From Flavobacterium sp. UBA2787 (lineage in GTDB: Bacteria; Bacteroidota; Bacteroidia; Flavobacteriales; Flavobacteriaceae): a DNA stretch of 64,000 nucleotides. The stretch's first letter is position 1; each line of letters begins with the position of its first letter. The notes below the pieces were generated by a model. It made no database searches and had not been told where the DNA came from. It saw nothing but the letters and a program-made list of their open reading frames with translations. Made by a program: the position numbers and the translations under genes. The DNA lies in the NCBI GenBank assembly GCA_002352205.1, contig DEHZ01000005.1, forward strand, positions 62,001 to 126,000, given 5' to 3'. Shown here piece after piece: positions 28,331-37,052 of the stretch.

Positions 28331-29479
28331 CTACACCAACTTCCACAAAGCCCGAAAAGTAGCCTTAATAAATAACCATTTTGGTAACGTTAACATCACT
28401 TTTAAGTTGGAGAAAATAGTACCTTCCTCATTCAAAAATTGAAAGATATTTTGAATGGAATTTTTTTTAAAAAGTGTTCCAAAAAGTTGAGCTCCTAATT
28501 CATTATTTTGATGTAAAACTTCTAACAAAATTAAATCGTAAAACCAATAGCGGTTTTTTTGATGAAATTTTGAAAGGTTTTGATTACTTTTTAAGAATTC
28601 AACCAATTTTTCAGATTGTTTCTTACTGTTGAAAAAAGTAAAACCGGTACTAGCTTTTGTCCAACCACCGGCCGTTCCTATGAATAAAACGCGTTCCGAA
28701 TTCTGTTTATGAAACGGAAAACAAGTCATCGGAATGTTTCCACTTTCTTTTTCTACAATTTCATGATCGGTGATACCCAGATTTTGAAGATAGTTTTGAA
28801 TCGCTTTTTCGTAAACTGATTTTTCTAATAAATCTTCAGAAAACAACGTATATTCGAACAAAGCTTCGGTTTTGGAAGTTGGCAAAACATACATAAATCG
28901 AGTGTTTCCATCTTGTTCTATTGTAAAATCCATAAATTTTACTTCTGAATCATCAAAAATTGCTTCTTTGGTTTTGATGAACCAACCGATGAAATGTTGC
29001 TTTAAATAGGGATAGTTAGTTTGATTGAGAATTGGATTGACATCGAAAAAGCTATTCAATAGAAAATGACTTGAATATGTTTGATTTTTTCCTTGAACTT
29101 CAACCGAATCTTCAATTGTTTTCCAATTTAAAATTTCATCCTTTTCAAACGTAAAATTGGATTTGTTTGAAATTTTATCGAATACCAATTTGTAAAAATC
29201 ACTACTTCTAATCATTTTATACAAATAAGGATTCATTTCAAAAGATTGTTGAAAATCCTGATTTCCGATGAATGCTTTTTCCCAAGTTTTGGATAGGATG
29301 GAATCGAATTCGCCATTTGGTTCTTCCCAAAAACACCACGTTCGGTCGTTTTGATTTTTAATTTCTTTGTCGATTATTAGAATCGATTTATCATCAAACC
29401 ACGCATCATTCGCCATCCGATAAGCGGTTAGCAAACCGGATAATCCGGAACCAAGGATGATGTAATCGTATTTTATCAT
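28331..29479 (-). CDS. crtY: Lycopene cyclase family protein
   Basis: 382 residues, the usual size. The N-terminal dinucleotide site is YIILGSGLSGLLTAYRM, followed by the cyclase motif NDRTWCFWEEP (about 43-53) and a later IPMTCFPFHKQ and FIGTAGGWTKASTGFTF (about 265-285). These are the hallmarks of CrtY-type lycopene beta-cyclases, which close the rings of lycopene to beta-carotene at the membrane and need reduced FAD. No other carotenoid gene (crtB, crtI, crtZ) is within the window. The product probably feeds a zeaxanthin-type pigment, as in many flavobacteria. Confidence 0.9.
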   Translation of the reverse strand: MIKYDYIILGSGLSGLLTAYRMANDAWFDDKSILIIDKEIKNQNDRTWCFWEEPNGEFDSILSKTWEKAFIGNQDFQQSFEMNPYLYKMIRSSDFYKLVFDKISNKSNFTFEKDEILNWKTIEDSVEVQGKNQTYSSHFLLNSFFDVNPILNQTNYPYLKQHFIGWFIKTKEAIFDDSEVKFMDFTIEQDGNTRFMYVLPTSKTEALFEYTLFSEDLLEKSVYEKAIQNYLQNLGITDHEIVEKESGNIPMTCFPFHKQNSERVLFIGTAGGWTKASTGFTFFNSKKQSEKLVEFLKSNQNLSKFHQKNRYWFYDLILLEVLHQNNELGAQLFGTLFKKNSIQNIFQFLNEEGTIFSNLKVMLTLPKWLFIKATFRALWKLV

Positions 29480-29494
29480 TTAATTTTTTTTTAG

Positions 29495-29538
29495 CCACGA
29501 ATTCACAAATTAAATCTACTATATTCGTGAATTCGTGG
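29495..29538. repeat. 12-bp perfect inverted repeat between crtY and the DUF1905 gene
   Basis: CCACGAATTCAC (29495-29506) and GTGAATTCGTGG (29527-29538) are exact complements around a 20-nt loop. It could be a terminator for the minus-strand DUF1905 gene or a dispersed palindrome. Confidence 0.7.
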
Positions 29539-29543
29539 TAACA

Positions 29544-30062
29544 TCATAATCTATTCTTAAAACTCTTAAAATCCTCATTCAACCCTTTAAAATCCAAAAC
29601 ACCTTTTCGGTTTTTCAAATGATCTAAAATAACGAATGATTTTTCAATTCGAAGTTGAGAACTTTTGTATTTGTTTACTACATGAATTAACGTTCGCTGT
29701 TTTCCCGGTGTGAGTTTATGAAACAAATCGCTTCCTTCGGGATCGCTGAAAAAGACTTCTTCCATTTCTTCCGATAGTGGCATACCGTATTTGCTATCGT
29801 CTTTAACTAATTCAACTTTTACATCATCATTCAAATGCAAATTCAGTTTTTTAGAGATTTCTCTATTCAATAAAATATAATGAAAAGTCACTTTTGGTAA
29901 CATCGCACAATGAAAAGAAAAATTTCCGTTAAGTGTGCAAACCACCCGTTTATCTTTGGCTTCTTTGACTAGTTTTTCAAAAACAGCCGGCGGAATCGGG
30001 ATGTGTAATTCCCAATACAACGTATTATCATCAAACGAACAAACCTGACCGTTAAATTTCAT
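29544..30062 (-). CDS. DUF1905 / YdeI-OmpD-associated family protein
   Basis: 172 residues in two parts. Residues 1-95 form a DUF1905 beta-barrel (CTLNGNFSFHCAMLPK, YILLNREISKKLNLHLND). Residues 105-172 form the YdeI/OmpD-associated helical tail (LTPGKQRTLIHVVNKYKSSQLRIEKSFVILDHL). Cytoplasmic, no known reaction. It is divergent from rpiB. Confidence 0.8.
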   Translation of the reverse strand: MKFNGQVCSFDDNTLYWELHIPIPPAVFEKLVKEAKDKRVVCTLNGNFSFHCAMLPKVTFHYILLNREISKKLNLHLNDDVKVELVKDDSKYGMPLSEEMEEVFFSDPEGSDLFHKLTPGKQRTLIHVVNKYKSSQLRIEKSFVILDHLKNRKGVLDFKGLNEDFKSFKNRL

Positions 30063-30084
30063 CCTAAGCTGATTGAATTTGATT

Positions 30085-30092
30085 ATTTTTGT
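30085..30092 (+). promoter_or_regulatory. -7 box of the rpiB promoter
   Basis: TATTTTTG, an exact match to TAnnTTTG, 28 bp before the chosen rpiB ATG. It also supports the start at 30121, because the upstream in-frame ATG at 30073 would lie before the promoter. Confidence 0.55.
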
Positions 30093-30120
30093 AAAGATAA
30101 AAATAACAACACAACTACAA

Positions 30121-30552
30121 ATGAAAATCTCTATTGGAAACGATCACGCTGGTCCGGATTATAAAAAAGCCATCGTTGATTTTTTAGAAAAACAAGGTCA
30201 TGAAGTCATTAATCACGGAACCAACACAACCGACAGTGTTGATTATCCCGATTTTGGTCATCCCGTAGCCAGCGATGTAGAAACAGGAAAAGCCGACTTA
30301 GGAATTGTCATTTGCGGCAGCGGAAACGGAATCGCTATGACTGTCAATAAACACCAAGGCATTAGAGCTGCTTTGTGTTGGACAAAAGAAATTGCGGCTT
30401 TGGCAAGACAGCATAACGATGCAAATATTATTAGTATTCCTGCTCGATTTACTTCGATTCCGCAAGCAGTTGAAATGGTGGAAACTTTCTTGAAAACTGA
30501 TTTTGAAGGAGGAAGACATCAGAATCGAGTGAATAAAATAAGTTGTTCGTAA
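30121..30552 (+). CDS. rpiB: Ribose-5-phosphate isomerase B
   Basis: 143 residues from the ATG at 30121 (MKISIGNDHAGPDYK). Family motifs are present: the N-terminal GNDHAGPDYKKAI, the active-site cysteine in GIVICGSGNGIAM, and HNDANIISIPAR. It interconverts ribose-5-phosphate and ribulose-5-phosphate in the pentose phosphate pathway, in the cytoplasm. It lies 16 bp upstream of the cation transporter and may be cotranscribed with it. Confidence 0.95.
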   Translation: MKISIGNDHAGPDYKKAIVDFLEKQGHEVINHGTNTTDSVDYPDFGHPVASDVETGKADLGIVICGSGNGIAMTVNKHQGIRAALCWTKEIAALARQHNDANIISIPARFTSIPQAVEMVETFLKTDFEGGRHQNRVNKISCS

Positions 30553-30568
30553 AAAACAAAAAACCTAA

Positions 30569-31474
30569 ATGTCCACCAACCCAAAAATCCACAAGCACAA
30601 TGTAACCGGAAAAAATCTGATTTTATCCATTTTACTCAATACATTGATTACGATTGCTCAAGTGATTGGTGGAATTGTTTCAGGAAGTTTGGCTTTAATT
30701 TCTGATGCATTACACAATTTTTCCGATGTGCTTTCGCTCATTTTTAGTTTGGTGGCTCATAAATTATCCAGAAGAAAAGCTTCCATCAGTCACACATTTG
30801 GTTATAAAAGAGCTGAATTGATTGCAGCGTTTATTAATGCCTCCACGTTGATAGTTGTGGCATTTATATTGATTTATCATGCGATAATTAAATTAGCACA
30901 TCCTGAACCCATTGAATCCAGTTTAGTGATTTGGTTGGCACTTTTAGGAATTGCTGTCAATGGATTTTCTGTTTTATTACTTCGTAAAGATGCGGCTCAT
31001 AATTTGAATATGAAATCGGCTTATTTGCATTTATTCACTGATATGATGGCTTCTGTCGCGGTTTTAACCGGTGGTTTATTGATGAAATTCTACCAAATTT
31101 ATTGGGTAGATAGTGTGATGACATTGTTGATTGCTGTTTATTTAATCATTGTTGGAACAGATTTATTTATAAAATCTACTAAAATGTTGATGTTGTTTAC
31201 ACCGGATACAATCGACATTAAAGAAATTGTTAGAGAAGTACATCAAATTAAAGGAGTTGGCAAATTACATCACATTCACGTTTGGCATTTAAACGAAGAA
31301 GAATTGCATTTAGAAGCTCATCTCGACTGTGCAGCCGACATTAAAATGAGTGAATTCAACGATTTATTGCATGAAATTGAAGAAGTGCTTTATGAAAAAT
31401 TCAATATCAATCACGTGAATATTCAACCGGAATTTCAGAAGGTTGATCCGAAGGATTTTATTGTGCAGGATTGA
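30569..31474 (+). CDS. Cation diffusion facilitator (CzcD/ZitB-type)
   Basis: 301 residues with about six membrane helices (21-185) and a cytoplasmic C-terminal domain. Metal-binding patterns are seen in helix 2 (LISDALHNFSDVLS) and helix 5 (HLFTDMMASVAVLTG), i.e. HxxxD pairs typical of zinc/cadmium/cobalt exporters. The C-terminal domain (GKLHHIHVWHLNEEELHLEAHL) is the regulatory metal-sensing fold. It exports divalent metal, probably zinc, by proton antiport. Confidence 0.92.
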   Translation: MSTNPKIHKHNVTGKNLILSILLNTLITIAQVIGGIVSGSLALISDALHNFSDVLSLIFSLVAHKLSRRKASISHTFGYKRAELIAAFINASTLIVVAFILIYHAIIKLAHPEPIESSLVIWLALLGIAVNGFSVLLLRKDAAHNLNMKSAYLHLFTDMMASVAVLTGGLLMKFYQIYWVDSVMTLLIAVYLIIVGTDLFIKSTKMLMLFTPDTIDIKEIVREVHQIKGVGKLHHIHVWHLNEEELHLEAHLDCAADIKMSEFNDLLHEIEEVLYEKFNINHVNIQPEFQKVDPKDFIVQD

Positions 31475-31525
31475 TACTACTCTTACAAAAAAAGAAATCA
31501 CATTTTACCACTATAAATAACTATA

Positions 31526-33649
31526 ATGAATCAAATTCAATATATTCAAAACGCCACACAACTTCCGGTTAAAGGAATTGAAAATACGTTACAACTTCTT
31601 TCCGAAGATTGCACAATTCCCTTCATTTCTCGTTATCGGAAAGATCAAACCGGTAATTTAGATGAAGTGCAAATTGAGCAAATTTTTAAACATAACAAGC
31701 AATTTGAAGAAATTGTTAAGCGAAAAGAATCTATTTTAAAGGCAATTGAAGAGCAAGGACAACTTTCTCCGGAGTTAAAATTGAAAATTGAAAATTCTTT
31801 CGATTTACAAGAAATTGAAGATTTCTACTTACCATACAAAAAGAAGAAAAAAACCAAAGCCGATGCAGCCCGTGAAAAAGGATTGGAACCGTTGGCGAAG
31901 ATTATTATGGCACAAAACAGCGATGATATTGAGTTCATTGCTTCAAAATATTTGAACGATAAAGTAGCCAATGAAGACGAAGCCTTACAAGGAGCAAGAG
32001 ACATTATTGCCGAATGGATCAATGAAAATACGTTTATTCGTAAAAATTTGCGTCGATTGTTTCAACGAAAAGCAGTTGTTTCTACTAAAGTAGTGAAATC
32101 AAAAAAAGACGATGAAAATGCTCAAAAATTTAATCAGTATTTTGATTGGGCTGAACCACTTTCCAAAGCACCTTCTCATCGATTATTGGCCATGTTGCGA
32201 GCAGAAGCAGAAGGTTTTGTGAAAATGAATATCGAAATCGAGCCTGAAGAAGCATTGGAATTCATCGAAAATAATACCATTAAAAACAATAAAGAAACCG
32301 CACATCAACTGAAATTAGCCATAAAAGACAGCTATAAACGCTTGTTAGAACCAGCCATTTCCAACGAAACGCTACAAGAATTTAAAACCAAAGCGGATGC
32401 AAAAGCCATTGAAGTTTTTGCTCAAAATTTAAGTCAGTTATTGCTTGCTCCGCCTTTGGGTGAAAAACGAATTTTGGCCATCGATCCGGGTTATCGTTCG
32501 GGTTGTAAAGTGGTTTGTTTGGATGAAAAAGGCGATTTGCTCTACAACGAAACCATCTATCCTCATCCGCCACAAAATGAAAATGCGATGGCGATGAAAA
32601 AAATTCGTTCGATGGTCAATGCGTACAACATTGAAGCAATTTCAATCGGAAACGGAACTGCCAGTCGTGAAACGGAATTTTTCATCAAAAAAATTGCTTT
32701 TGACAAACCGATTCAAGTGTTTGTAGTTTCTGAAGCGGGAGCATCGGTTTATTCAGCATCTAAAATTGCACGCGATGAATTTCCAAATTATGATGTAACC
32801 GTTCGTGGATCCGTTTCTATTGGAAGAAGACTTTCAGATCCGTTAGCAGAATTGGTAAAAATTGATGCCAAATCAATCGGAGTGGGACAATACCAACACG
32901 ATGTAGATCAAACCAAATTAAAAGAAGAATTGGATACTGTAGTGGTTCGATGCGTAAATTCGGTTGGGGTAAATTTGAACACCGCCAGTAAATCATTGTT
33001 GAGTTATGTTTCCGGAATTGGCGAAAAAATGGCTGAAAACATCGTAAATTTTCGTTCGGAAAATGGTCCGTTTGAAGATCGAAAGCAATTGAAAAAAGTG
33101 CCACGATTAGGCGAAAAAGCCTATCAACAAGCAGCAGCTTTTATTCGTATTCAAAACGGGAAAAACCCATTGGATAATTCGGCAGTACATCCTGAGGCTT
33201 ATTCAATTGTGGAAAAAATGGCGAAAGATTTGAAAATTTCATTAACTGATTTAATAGGAAATAAAGAAAAAATTTCCTTAATCAAACCCGAAAATTATAC
33301 CAACCAAACCATTGGAATTTTAGGAATTAAAGACATTTTAAAAGAACTAGAAAAACCAGGACTTGACCCGAGAAAATCGGCAAAAGTTTTTGAATTTGAT
33401 CCGAATGTCAAAAAAATGTCAGACTTAAGAACAGGAATGATTTTGCCCGGAATTGTCAACAACATCACCGCTTTTGGTTGTTTTGTAGATATAGGTTTAA
33501 AAGAAAGTGGCTTGGTTCATATTTCACAACTCAAAGCCGGTTTTGTCTCGGATGTGAATGAAGTAGTGAAATTGCATCAACACATTCAAGTAAAAGTGGT
33601 TGAAGTGGATGAAGTAAGAAAAAGGATTCAGTTGACGATGATTCTATAA
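31526..33649 (+). CDS. tex: Tex-family S1 RNA-binding protein
   Basis: 707 residues, close to the family norm. The Tex N-terminal helical domain (1-190) is followed by a YqgF/RNase H-like domain (from LAIDPGYRSGCKVVCL, about 317-440), helix-hairpin-helix domains (about 490-560; SYVSGIGEKMAENIVNFR) and a C-terminal S1 domain (about 628-707; GCFVDIGLKESGLVHISQL). Tex is a cytoplasmic RNA-associated factor linked to transcription. A long T/A hairpin follows the gene. Confidence 0.95.
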   Translation: MNQIQYIQNATQLPVKGIENTLQLLSEDCTIPFISRYRKDQTGNLDEVQIEQIFKHNKQFEEIVKRKESILKAIEEQGQLSPELKLKIENSFDLQEIEDFYLPYKKKKKTKADAAREKGLEPLAKIIMAQNSDDIEFIASKYLNDKVANEDEALQGARDIIAEWINENTFIRKNLRRLFQRKAVVSTKVVKSKKDDENAQKFNQYFDWAEPLSKAPSHRLLAMLRAEAEGFVKMNIEIEPEEALEFIENNTIKNNKETAHQLKLAIKDSYKRLLEPAISNETLQEFKTKADAKAIEVFAQNLSQLLLAPPLGEKRILAIDPGYRSGCKVVCLDEKGDLLYNETIYPHPPQNENAMAMKKIRSMVNAYNIEAISIGNGTASRETEFFIKKIAFDKPIQVFVVSEAGASVYSASKIARDEFPNYDVTVRGSVSIGRRLSDPLAELVKIDAKSIGVGQYQHDVDQTKLKEELDTVVVRCVNSVGVNLNTASKSLLSYVSGIGEKMAENIVNFRSENGPFEDRKQLKKVPRLGEKAYQQAAAFIRIQNGKNPLDNSAVHPEAYSIVEKMAKDLKISLTDLIGNKEKISLIKPENYTNQTIGILGIKDILKELEKPGLDPRKSAKVFEFDPNVKKMSDLRTGMILPGIVNNITAFGCFVDIGLKESGLVHISQLKAGFVSDVNEVVKLHQHIQVKVVEVDEVRKRIQLTMIL

Positions 33650-33711
33650 CTAAAACGAGTAATTTTTACACAATTGATTTTTAAATTTCACCTAATTTTA
33701 CTCATTCTTAT

Positions 33712-33746
33712 AAAAGTTGTTTTTTTAAATTTAAAAAACAACTTTT
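33712..33746 (+). terminator. Terminator after tex
   Basis: AAAAGTTGTTTTTT and AAAAAACAACTTTT pair perfectly over 14 bp around TAAATTT, followed by AT-rich DNA. It lies 62 bp past the tex stop. The stem is mostly A-T, so it is weaker than a GC hairpin. Confidence 0.6.
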
Positions 33747-33890
33747 AATATTTTTAAAATTAAATAGCTGAAAATCAATTAATTAAAAACAATTCATTCT
33801 CCATCTTTCAACAGCTATTATAATTTATTTTTTATTCGGCATTTTTATTGTTTATGACTAATCAACCATAAGCTAATAAAACCAAGAAAA

Positions 33891-34118
33891 ATGAAAAAGT
33901 TAATTTTAAGCGTAATGCTATTGTCAGGAGTATTTGTTTTTGCACAGGAAACAAAGAAAGTTGAAAAAACGGAAAAAGTAAACACAACTACAACGGAAAA
34001 AACAGCTGAAGCCAAAAAAGCTGAGAAAGATGCAAAAGAAGCTGAAGCACTAAAAGCAATGGATCCAAAAAATGAAGCAGAAATAAAAGCCAAAAAAGAG
34101 GCTAAAAAAGAAGAATAA
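33891..34118 (+). CDS. Small secreted Lys/Glu/Ala-rich protein
   Basis: 75 residues: a clear signal peptide (1-19, MKKLILSVMLLSGVFVFAQ) and a mature part made almost only of K, E, A and T (KTAEAKKAEKDAKEAEALKA). It is likely a highly charged, helical or disordered periplasmic peptide. No family recognised. It has its own terminator 29 bp downstream. The antisense frame here (33845-34093) is a shadow. Confidence 0.7.
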   Translation: MKKLILSVMLLSGVFVFAQETKKVEKTEKVNTTTTEKTAEAKKAEKDAKEAEALKAMDPKNEAEIKAKKEAKKEE

Positions 34119-34146
34119 AATAATTAACCTTCATATATATTTGTTA

Positions 34147-34177
34147 AGTCATCGGGAGTTTTTCTCGGTGACTTTTT
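34147..34177 (+). terminator. Terminator after the Lys/Glu-rich gene
   Basis: AGTCATCG and CGGTGACT form an 8-bp stem (one G-U pair) around an 11-nt loop, followed by a T run. Confidence 0.75.
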
Positions 34178-34183
34178 CTTTGC

Positions 34184-34230
34184 AAAAAAAATTCCAAATA
34201 CAAATCTTAAATGATAGTATTTGGAATTTT
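34184..34230 (-). terminator. Terminator of tatA, bidirectional
   Basis: TTCCAAATAC (34192-34201) and GTATTTGGAA (34217-34226) pair perfectly. On the minus strand the stem is followed by eight T, ideal for tatA; on the plus strand by four T. Confidence 0.8.
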
Positions 34231-34250
34231 ATGTATAGAAACAAAACGTA

Positions 34251-34445
34251 TTATTTTTTGTCTTCTTCTTTTTTGTCGGCCGGTTGGTCTTCTTTGGCGG
34301 CATTTTTAAATTCTTTGATTCCGCTTCCTAAGCCTTTCATCAATTCCGGAATTTTTTTTCCACCAAATAAAAGCAAAATCACGACAATGATTAAACCTAT
34401 TTGCCAAGGACCAATAAAACCTAAAAATATTGCTAATACATTCAT
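34251..34445 (-). CDS. tatA: Twin-arginine translocase subunit TatA/TatE
   Basis: 64 residues. A short N-terminus is followed by one membrane helix (about 10-28), the family hinge [24 protein letters not shown] and a charged tail ([12 protein letters not shown]). TatA forms the pore that moves folded proteins across the inner membrane. tatC is not in the window. The gene has its own strong promoter and terminator, so it is monocistronic. Confidence 0.95.
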   Translation of the reverse strand: MNVLAIFLGFIGPWQIGLIIVVILLLFGGKKIPELMKGLGSGIKEFKNAAKEDQPADKKEEDKK

Positions 34446-34464
34446 AATATCTAAATTGAGACTA

Positions 34465-34472
34465 CAAAGGTA
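34465..34472 (-). promoter_or_regulatory. -7 box of the tatA promoter
   Basis: Read on the minus strand this is TACCTTTG, an exact TAnnTTTG match, 19 bp before the tatA start codon. Confidence 0.6.
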
Positions 34473-34538
34473 AAAATAAATTAATGTAGTTGTTCAGAAT
34501 ATAAGCAATTCTTAACTAAAAACTGCGTTAAAGTGGAT

Positions 34539-34598
34539 TATATTTGTGTAAAACAAGAAAAATGACGCTTTTTAAAGAAGCTTTAATTCTTATATTTG
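34539..34598 (+). promoter_or_regulatory. Two -7 boxes ahead of the M23 peptidase gene
   Basis: TATATTTG occurs at 34539-34546 and again at 34591-34598. The second is 17 bp from the ATG and has a T run at the -33 distance; the first would give a longer leader. Confidence 0.5.
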
Positions 34599-34615
34599 TA
34601 TATTAAAATAAAAAC

Positions 34616-35485
34616 ATGTCTGGCAAAAGACTAAAAAGACAACGGCTAAAAAAACAATTGTTTACCAAAAACCGCTTGGTAATTTTAAATGAAGAATCAT
34701 TTGAAGAGATTTTTTCATTAAAACTTAATTTGATGAATGTTTTTGTGGTGGTAACCATTTCGGCTATTTTAATCATTTCTATTACAACTTATATTATTGC
34801 TTTTACACCTTTACGGGAATTTATTCCTGGCTATGCCTCTAATAAATTGAAAAAAGACGCTACTATCTTAGCTGTAAAATCCGATTCTTTAGCTTTGGAA
34901 GTAAAGAAAAACGAACTCTATATCCAATCGATTAAAAAGATTCTAACCGGCGACTTAGAGTATGCTAAGTTCAATAAGGATTCTATTTTGAACCCTGGAA
35001 ATGTTGATATTTCGAAAGAGGAATTAAATCCTTCTGAAGAGGAATTAAAACTGCGTGAACAAGTAGCTATGGAAGATAAATACAACCTTTTTGAAAAAGC
35101 TCAATCAAAAGTAAATTTGGTATTGTTTCCTCCTGTAAGAGGACATATAACCGAAAAATACAGTGCCGTAAATAAACATTTTGCCGTTGATGTGGCGGTT
35201 CCAAAAGACACTCCGATTAAATCGGTAGCTAATGGAACTGTAGTTTTTGCAGATTGGACACCTTCAACAGGAAACGTAATTATCATCAAACACCGAGATG
35301 CTATTTTATCGGTGTATAAACATGCAGCTACTTTGACAAAAACGCAAGGTGATGTTGTGCGAACAGGTGAAGTAATTGGTTTGGCCGGATCTACAGGAAA
35401 AGAATCAACCGGAATTCATTTGCATTTTGAACTTTGGAAAGATGGATTTACCATCGACCCTACCCAATTTATTGATTTTGAATAA
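34616..35485 (+). CDS. M23-family (LytM-like) metallopeptidase
   Basis: 289 residues: a basic N-terminal cytoplasmic segment, one membrane helix (about 43-65), a short coiled region (80-150) and a C-terminal peptidase M23 domain (about 165-285). Zinc ligands are visible: His188 and Asp192 in HFAVD, and His270 in the HLHFEL motif (268-273). It should cut or help remodel peptidoglycan in the periplasm. The first motif reads HFAVD instead of the usual HxGxD, with valine for the residue before Asp. It ends 2 bp before the GH3-family gene, so the two are cotranscribed. Confidence 0.9.
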   Translation: MSGKRLKRQRLKKQLFTKNRLVILNEESFEEIFSLKLNLMNVFVVVTISAILIISITTYIIAFTPLREFIPGYASNKLKKDATILAVKSDSLALEVKKNELYIQSIKKILTGDLEYAKFNKDSILNPGNVDISKEELNPSEEELKLREQVAMEDKYNLFEKAQSKVNLVLFPPVRGHITEKYSAVNKHFAVDVAVPKDTPIKSVANGTVVFADWTPSTGNVIIIKHRDAILSVYKHAATLTKTQGDVVRTGEVIGLAGSTGKESTGIHLHFELWKDGFTIDPTQFIDFE

Positions 35486-35487
35486 AT

Positions 35488-36975
35488 ATGATAATCAAAG
35501 TTATTGCAGCTAAATTATTAGCAAAAAAAGTAAATAAAGACACTTTAAAATGGTCTTCAAAGCCAGTTGAAACGCAACAAAAGGTTTTTGATGATTTGAT
35601 TAAAATGGCTTCTCAAACAAAGTTTGGAAAAGACCATCATTTCAAGAAAATTAAGTCTTTTAAAGATTTTGCTAACCAAGTTCCGGTTCGAGATTATGAA
35701 GCTCTAAAACCTTATGTTGATTTAGTTGTTCAAGGAAAAGAAGCTATTTTGTGGCCTGGAAAACCGGTTTATTTTGCCAAAACTTCCGGAACTACTTCGG
35801 GAGCAAAATACATTCCGCTTACCAAAGAATCAATTCCTTTTCATATTAGTGCCGCCAGAAATGCTTTGTTGAGTTATGTGTATGAAACCGGAAAAGCTGA
35901 TTTTTTAAAAGGAAAAATGATTTTTTTACAAGGAAGTCCAATTTTGGAAGTTAAAAACGGAATCAAATTAGGACGATTATCAGGCATTGTGGCTCATTAT
36001 GTTCCGAAATATTTGACTAAAAACAGAATGCCTTCTTGGGAAACCAATTGCATTGAAGATTGGGAAACCAAAGTGAATGCTATAGTTGATGAGACTATCA
36101 ACGAAGATATGACAGTTATTTCAGGAATTCCGGCTTGGGTTCAAATGTATTTTGAAAAATTACAGCAAAAATCAGGAAAGAAAGTAGGCGAACTTTTTAA
36201 AAACTTTAGTTTGTATGTTTATGGTGGAGTGAATTTTGAACCGTATCGTGCGAAATTTGAAAATTTAATTGGAAGAAAAGTTGATTCAGTTGAATTGTTT
36301 CCGGCTTCCGAAGGATTTTTTGCTTATCAAGACAAGCAAAATGAAAAAGGAATGTTGCTATTATTGAACGCTGGAATTTTTTATGAATTCATCAAAGCGG
36401 ATGAATTTTTTACCGAAAATCCAAAACGATATACCATTGGCGAAGTTGAATTAGGAGTCAATTATGCCTTAATTATCTCCACAAATGCAGGCCTTTGGGG
36501 TTATAACATTGGTGATACCGTGCAATTTACATCATTAAAGCCTCATCGATTGATTGTTTCCGGCAGAATCAAACATTTTATTTCTGCTTTTGGCGAACAC
36601 GTCATCGGTAAAGAAGTAGAACATGCTTTGAAAGAAGCGATGGAAGGTTCGTCAATTCGAGTAAACGAGTTTACGGTTGCTCCACAAATTTCTCCTGAAA
36701 CAGGTTTGCCTTATCACGAATGGTTTATAGAATTTGAAAACGAACCTGAAAATTTAGAGGTTTTTGCTCTAAAAATTGATGATGCCATGCGAAAACAAAA
36801 TGCTTATTATGATGATTTAATTGTTGGGAAAGTATTGCGAACATTGATTGTGACCAAAGTTTCACAAAACGGTTTCCAAGATTATATGAAATCCATCGGA
36901 AAATTGGGTGGTCAAAATAAATTGCCTCGTTTGAGTAATGATAGAGGAATTGCAGATAAGTTGAAATCTAAATAG
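35488..36975 (+). CDS. GH3 family acyl-acid-amido synthetase-like protein
   Basis: 495 residues. The ATP-binding motif TSGTTSGAKYIPL (about 102-114) and later YGGVNFEPYRAKFENLIG, ELFPASEGFFAYQD and GYNIGDTVQFTSLKPHRL are typical of the GH3 family. Plant members join hormones to amino acids through an acyl-adenylate. Bacterial members are widespread in Bacteroidota with unknown substrates. Cotranscribed with the M23 peptidase gene. Confidence 0.88.
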   Translation: MIIKVIAAKLLAKKVNKDTLKWSSKPVETQQKVFDDLIKMASQTKFGKDHHFKKIKSFKDFANQVPVRDYEALKPYVDLVVQGKEAILWPGKPVYFAKTSGTTSGAKYIPLTKESIPFHISAARNALLSYVYETGKADFLKGKMIFLQGSPILEVKNGIKLGRLSGIVAHYVPKYLTKNRMPSWETNCIEDWETKVNAIVDETINEDMTVISGIPAWVQMYFEKLQQKSGKKVGELFKNFSLYVYGGVNFEPYRAKFENLIGRKVDSVELFPASEGFFAYQDKQNEKGMLLLLNAGIFYEFIKADEFFTENPKRYTIGEVELGVNYALIISTNAGLWGYNIGDTVQFTSLKPHRLIVSGRIKHFISAFGEHVIGKEVEHALKEAMEGSSIRVNEFTVAPQISPETGLPYHEWFIEFENEPENLEVFALKIDDAMRKQNAYYDDLIVGKVLRTLIVTKVSQNGFQDYMKSIGKLGGQNKLPRLSNDRGIADKLKSK

Positions 36976-37023
36976 TCATCAATCATACTGAATGACATTT
37001 TCATAAAATACGTTAAAAAAAAC

Positions 37024-37031
37024 TACCTTTG
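37024..37031 (+). promoter_or_regulatory. -7 box ahead of the DUF6909-like gene
   Basis: TACCTTTG followed by C, an exact TAnnTTTG match, 21 bp before the ATG. It is the nearest promoter for the operon running into rfbA, rfbC and rfbD. Confidence 0.6.
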
Positions 37032-37052
37032 CCAGTTAGAAAATAGAATTTA

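Noticed and set aside
34141-34473. Plus-strand frame of 110 codons over tatA
   Set aside because: It is antisense to a clear TatA gene with promoter and terminator.
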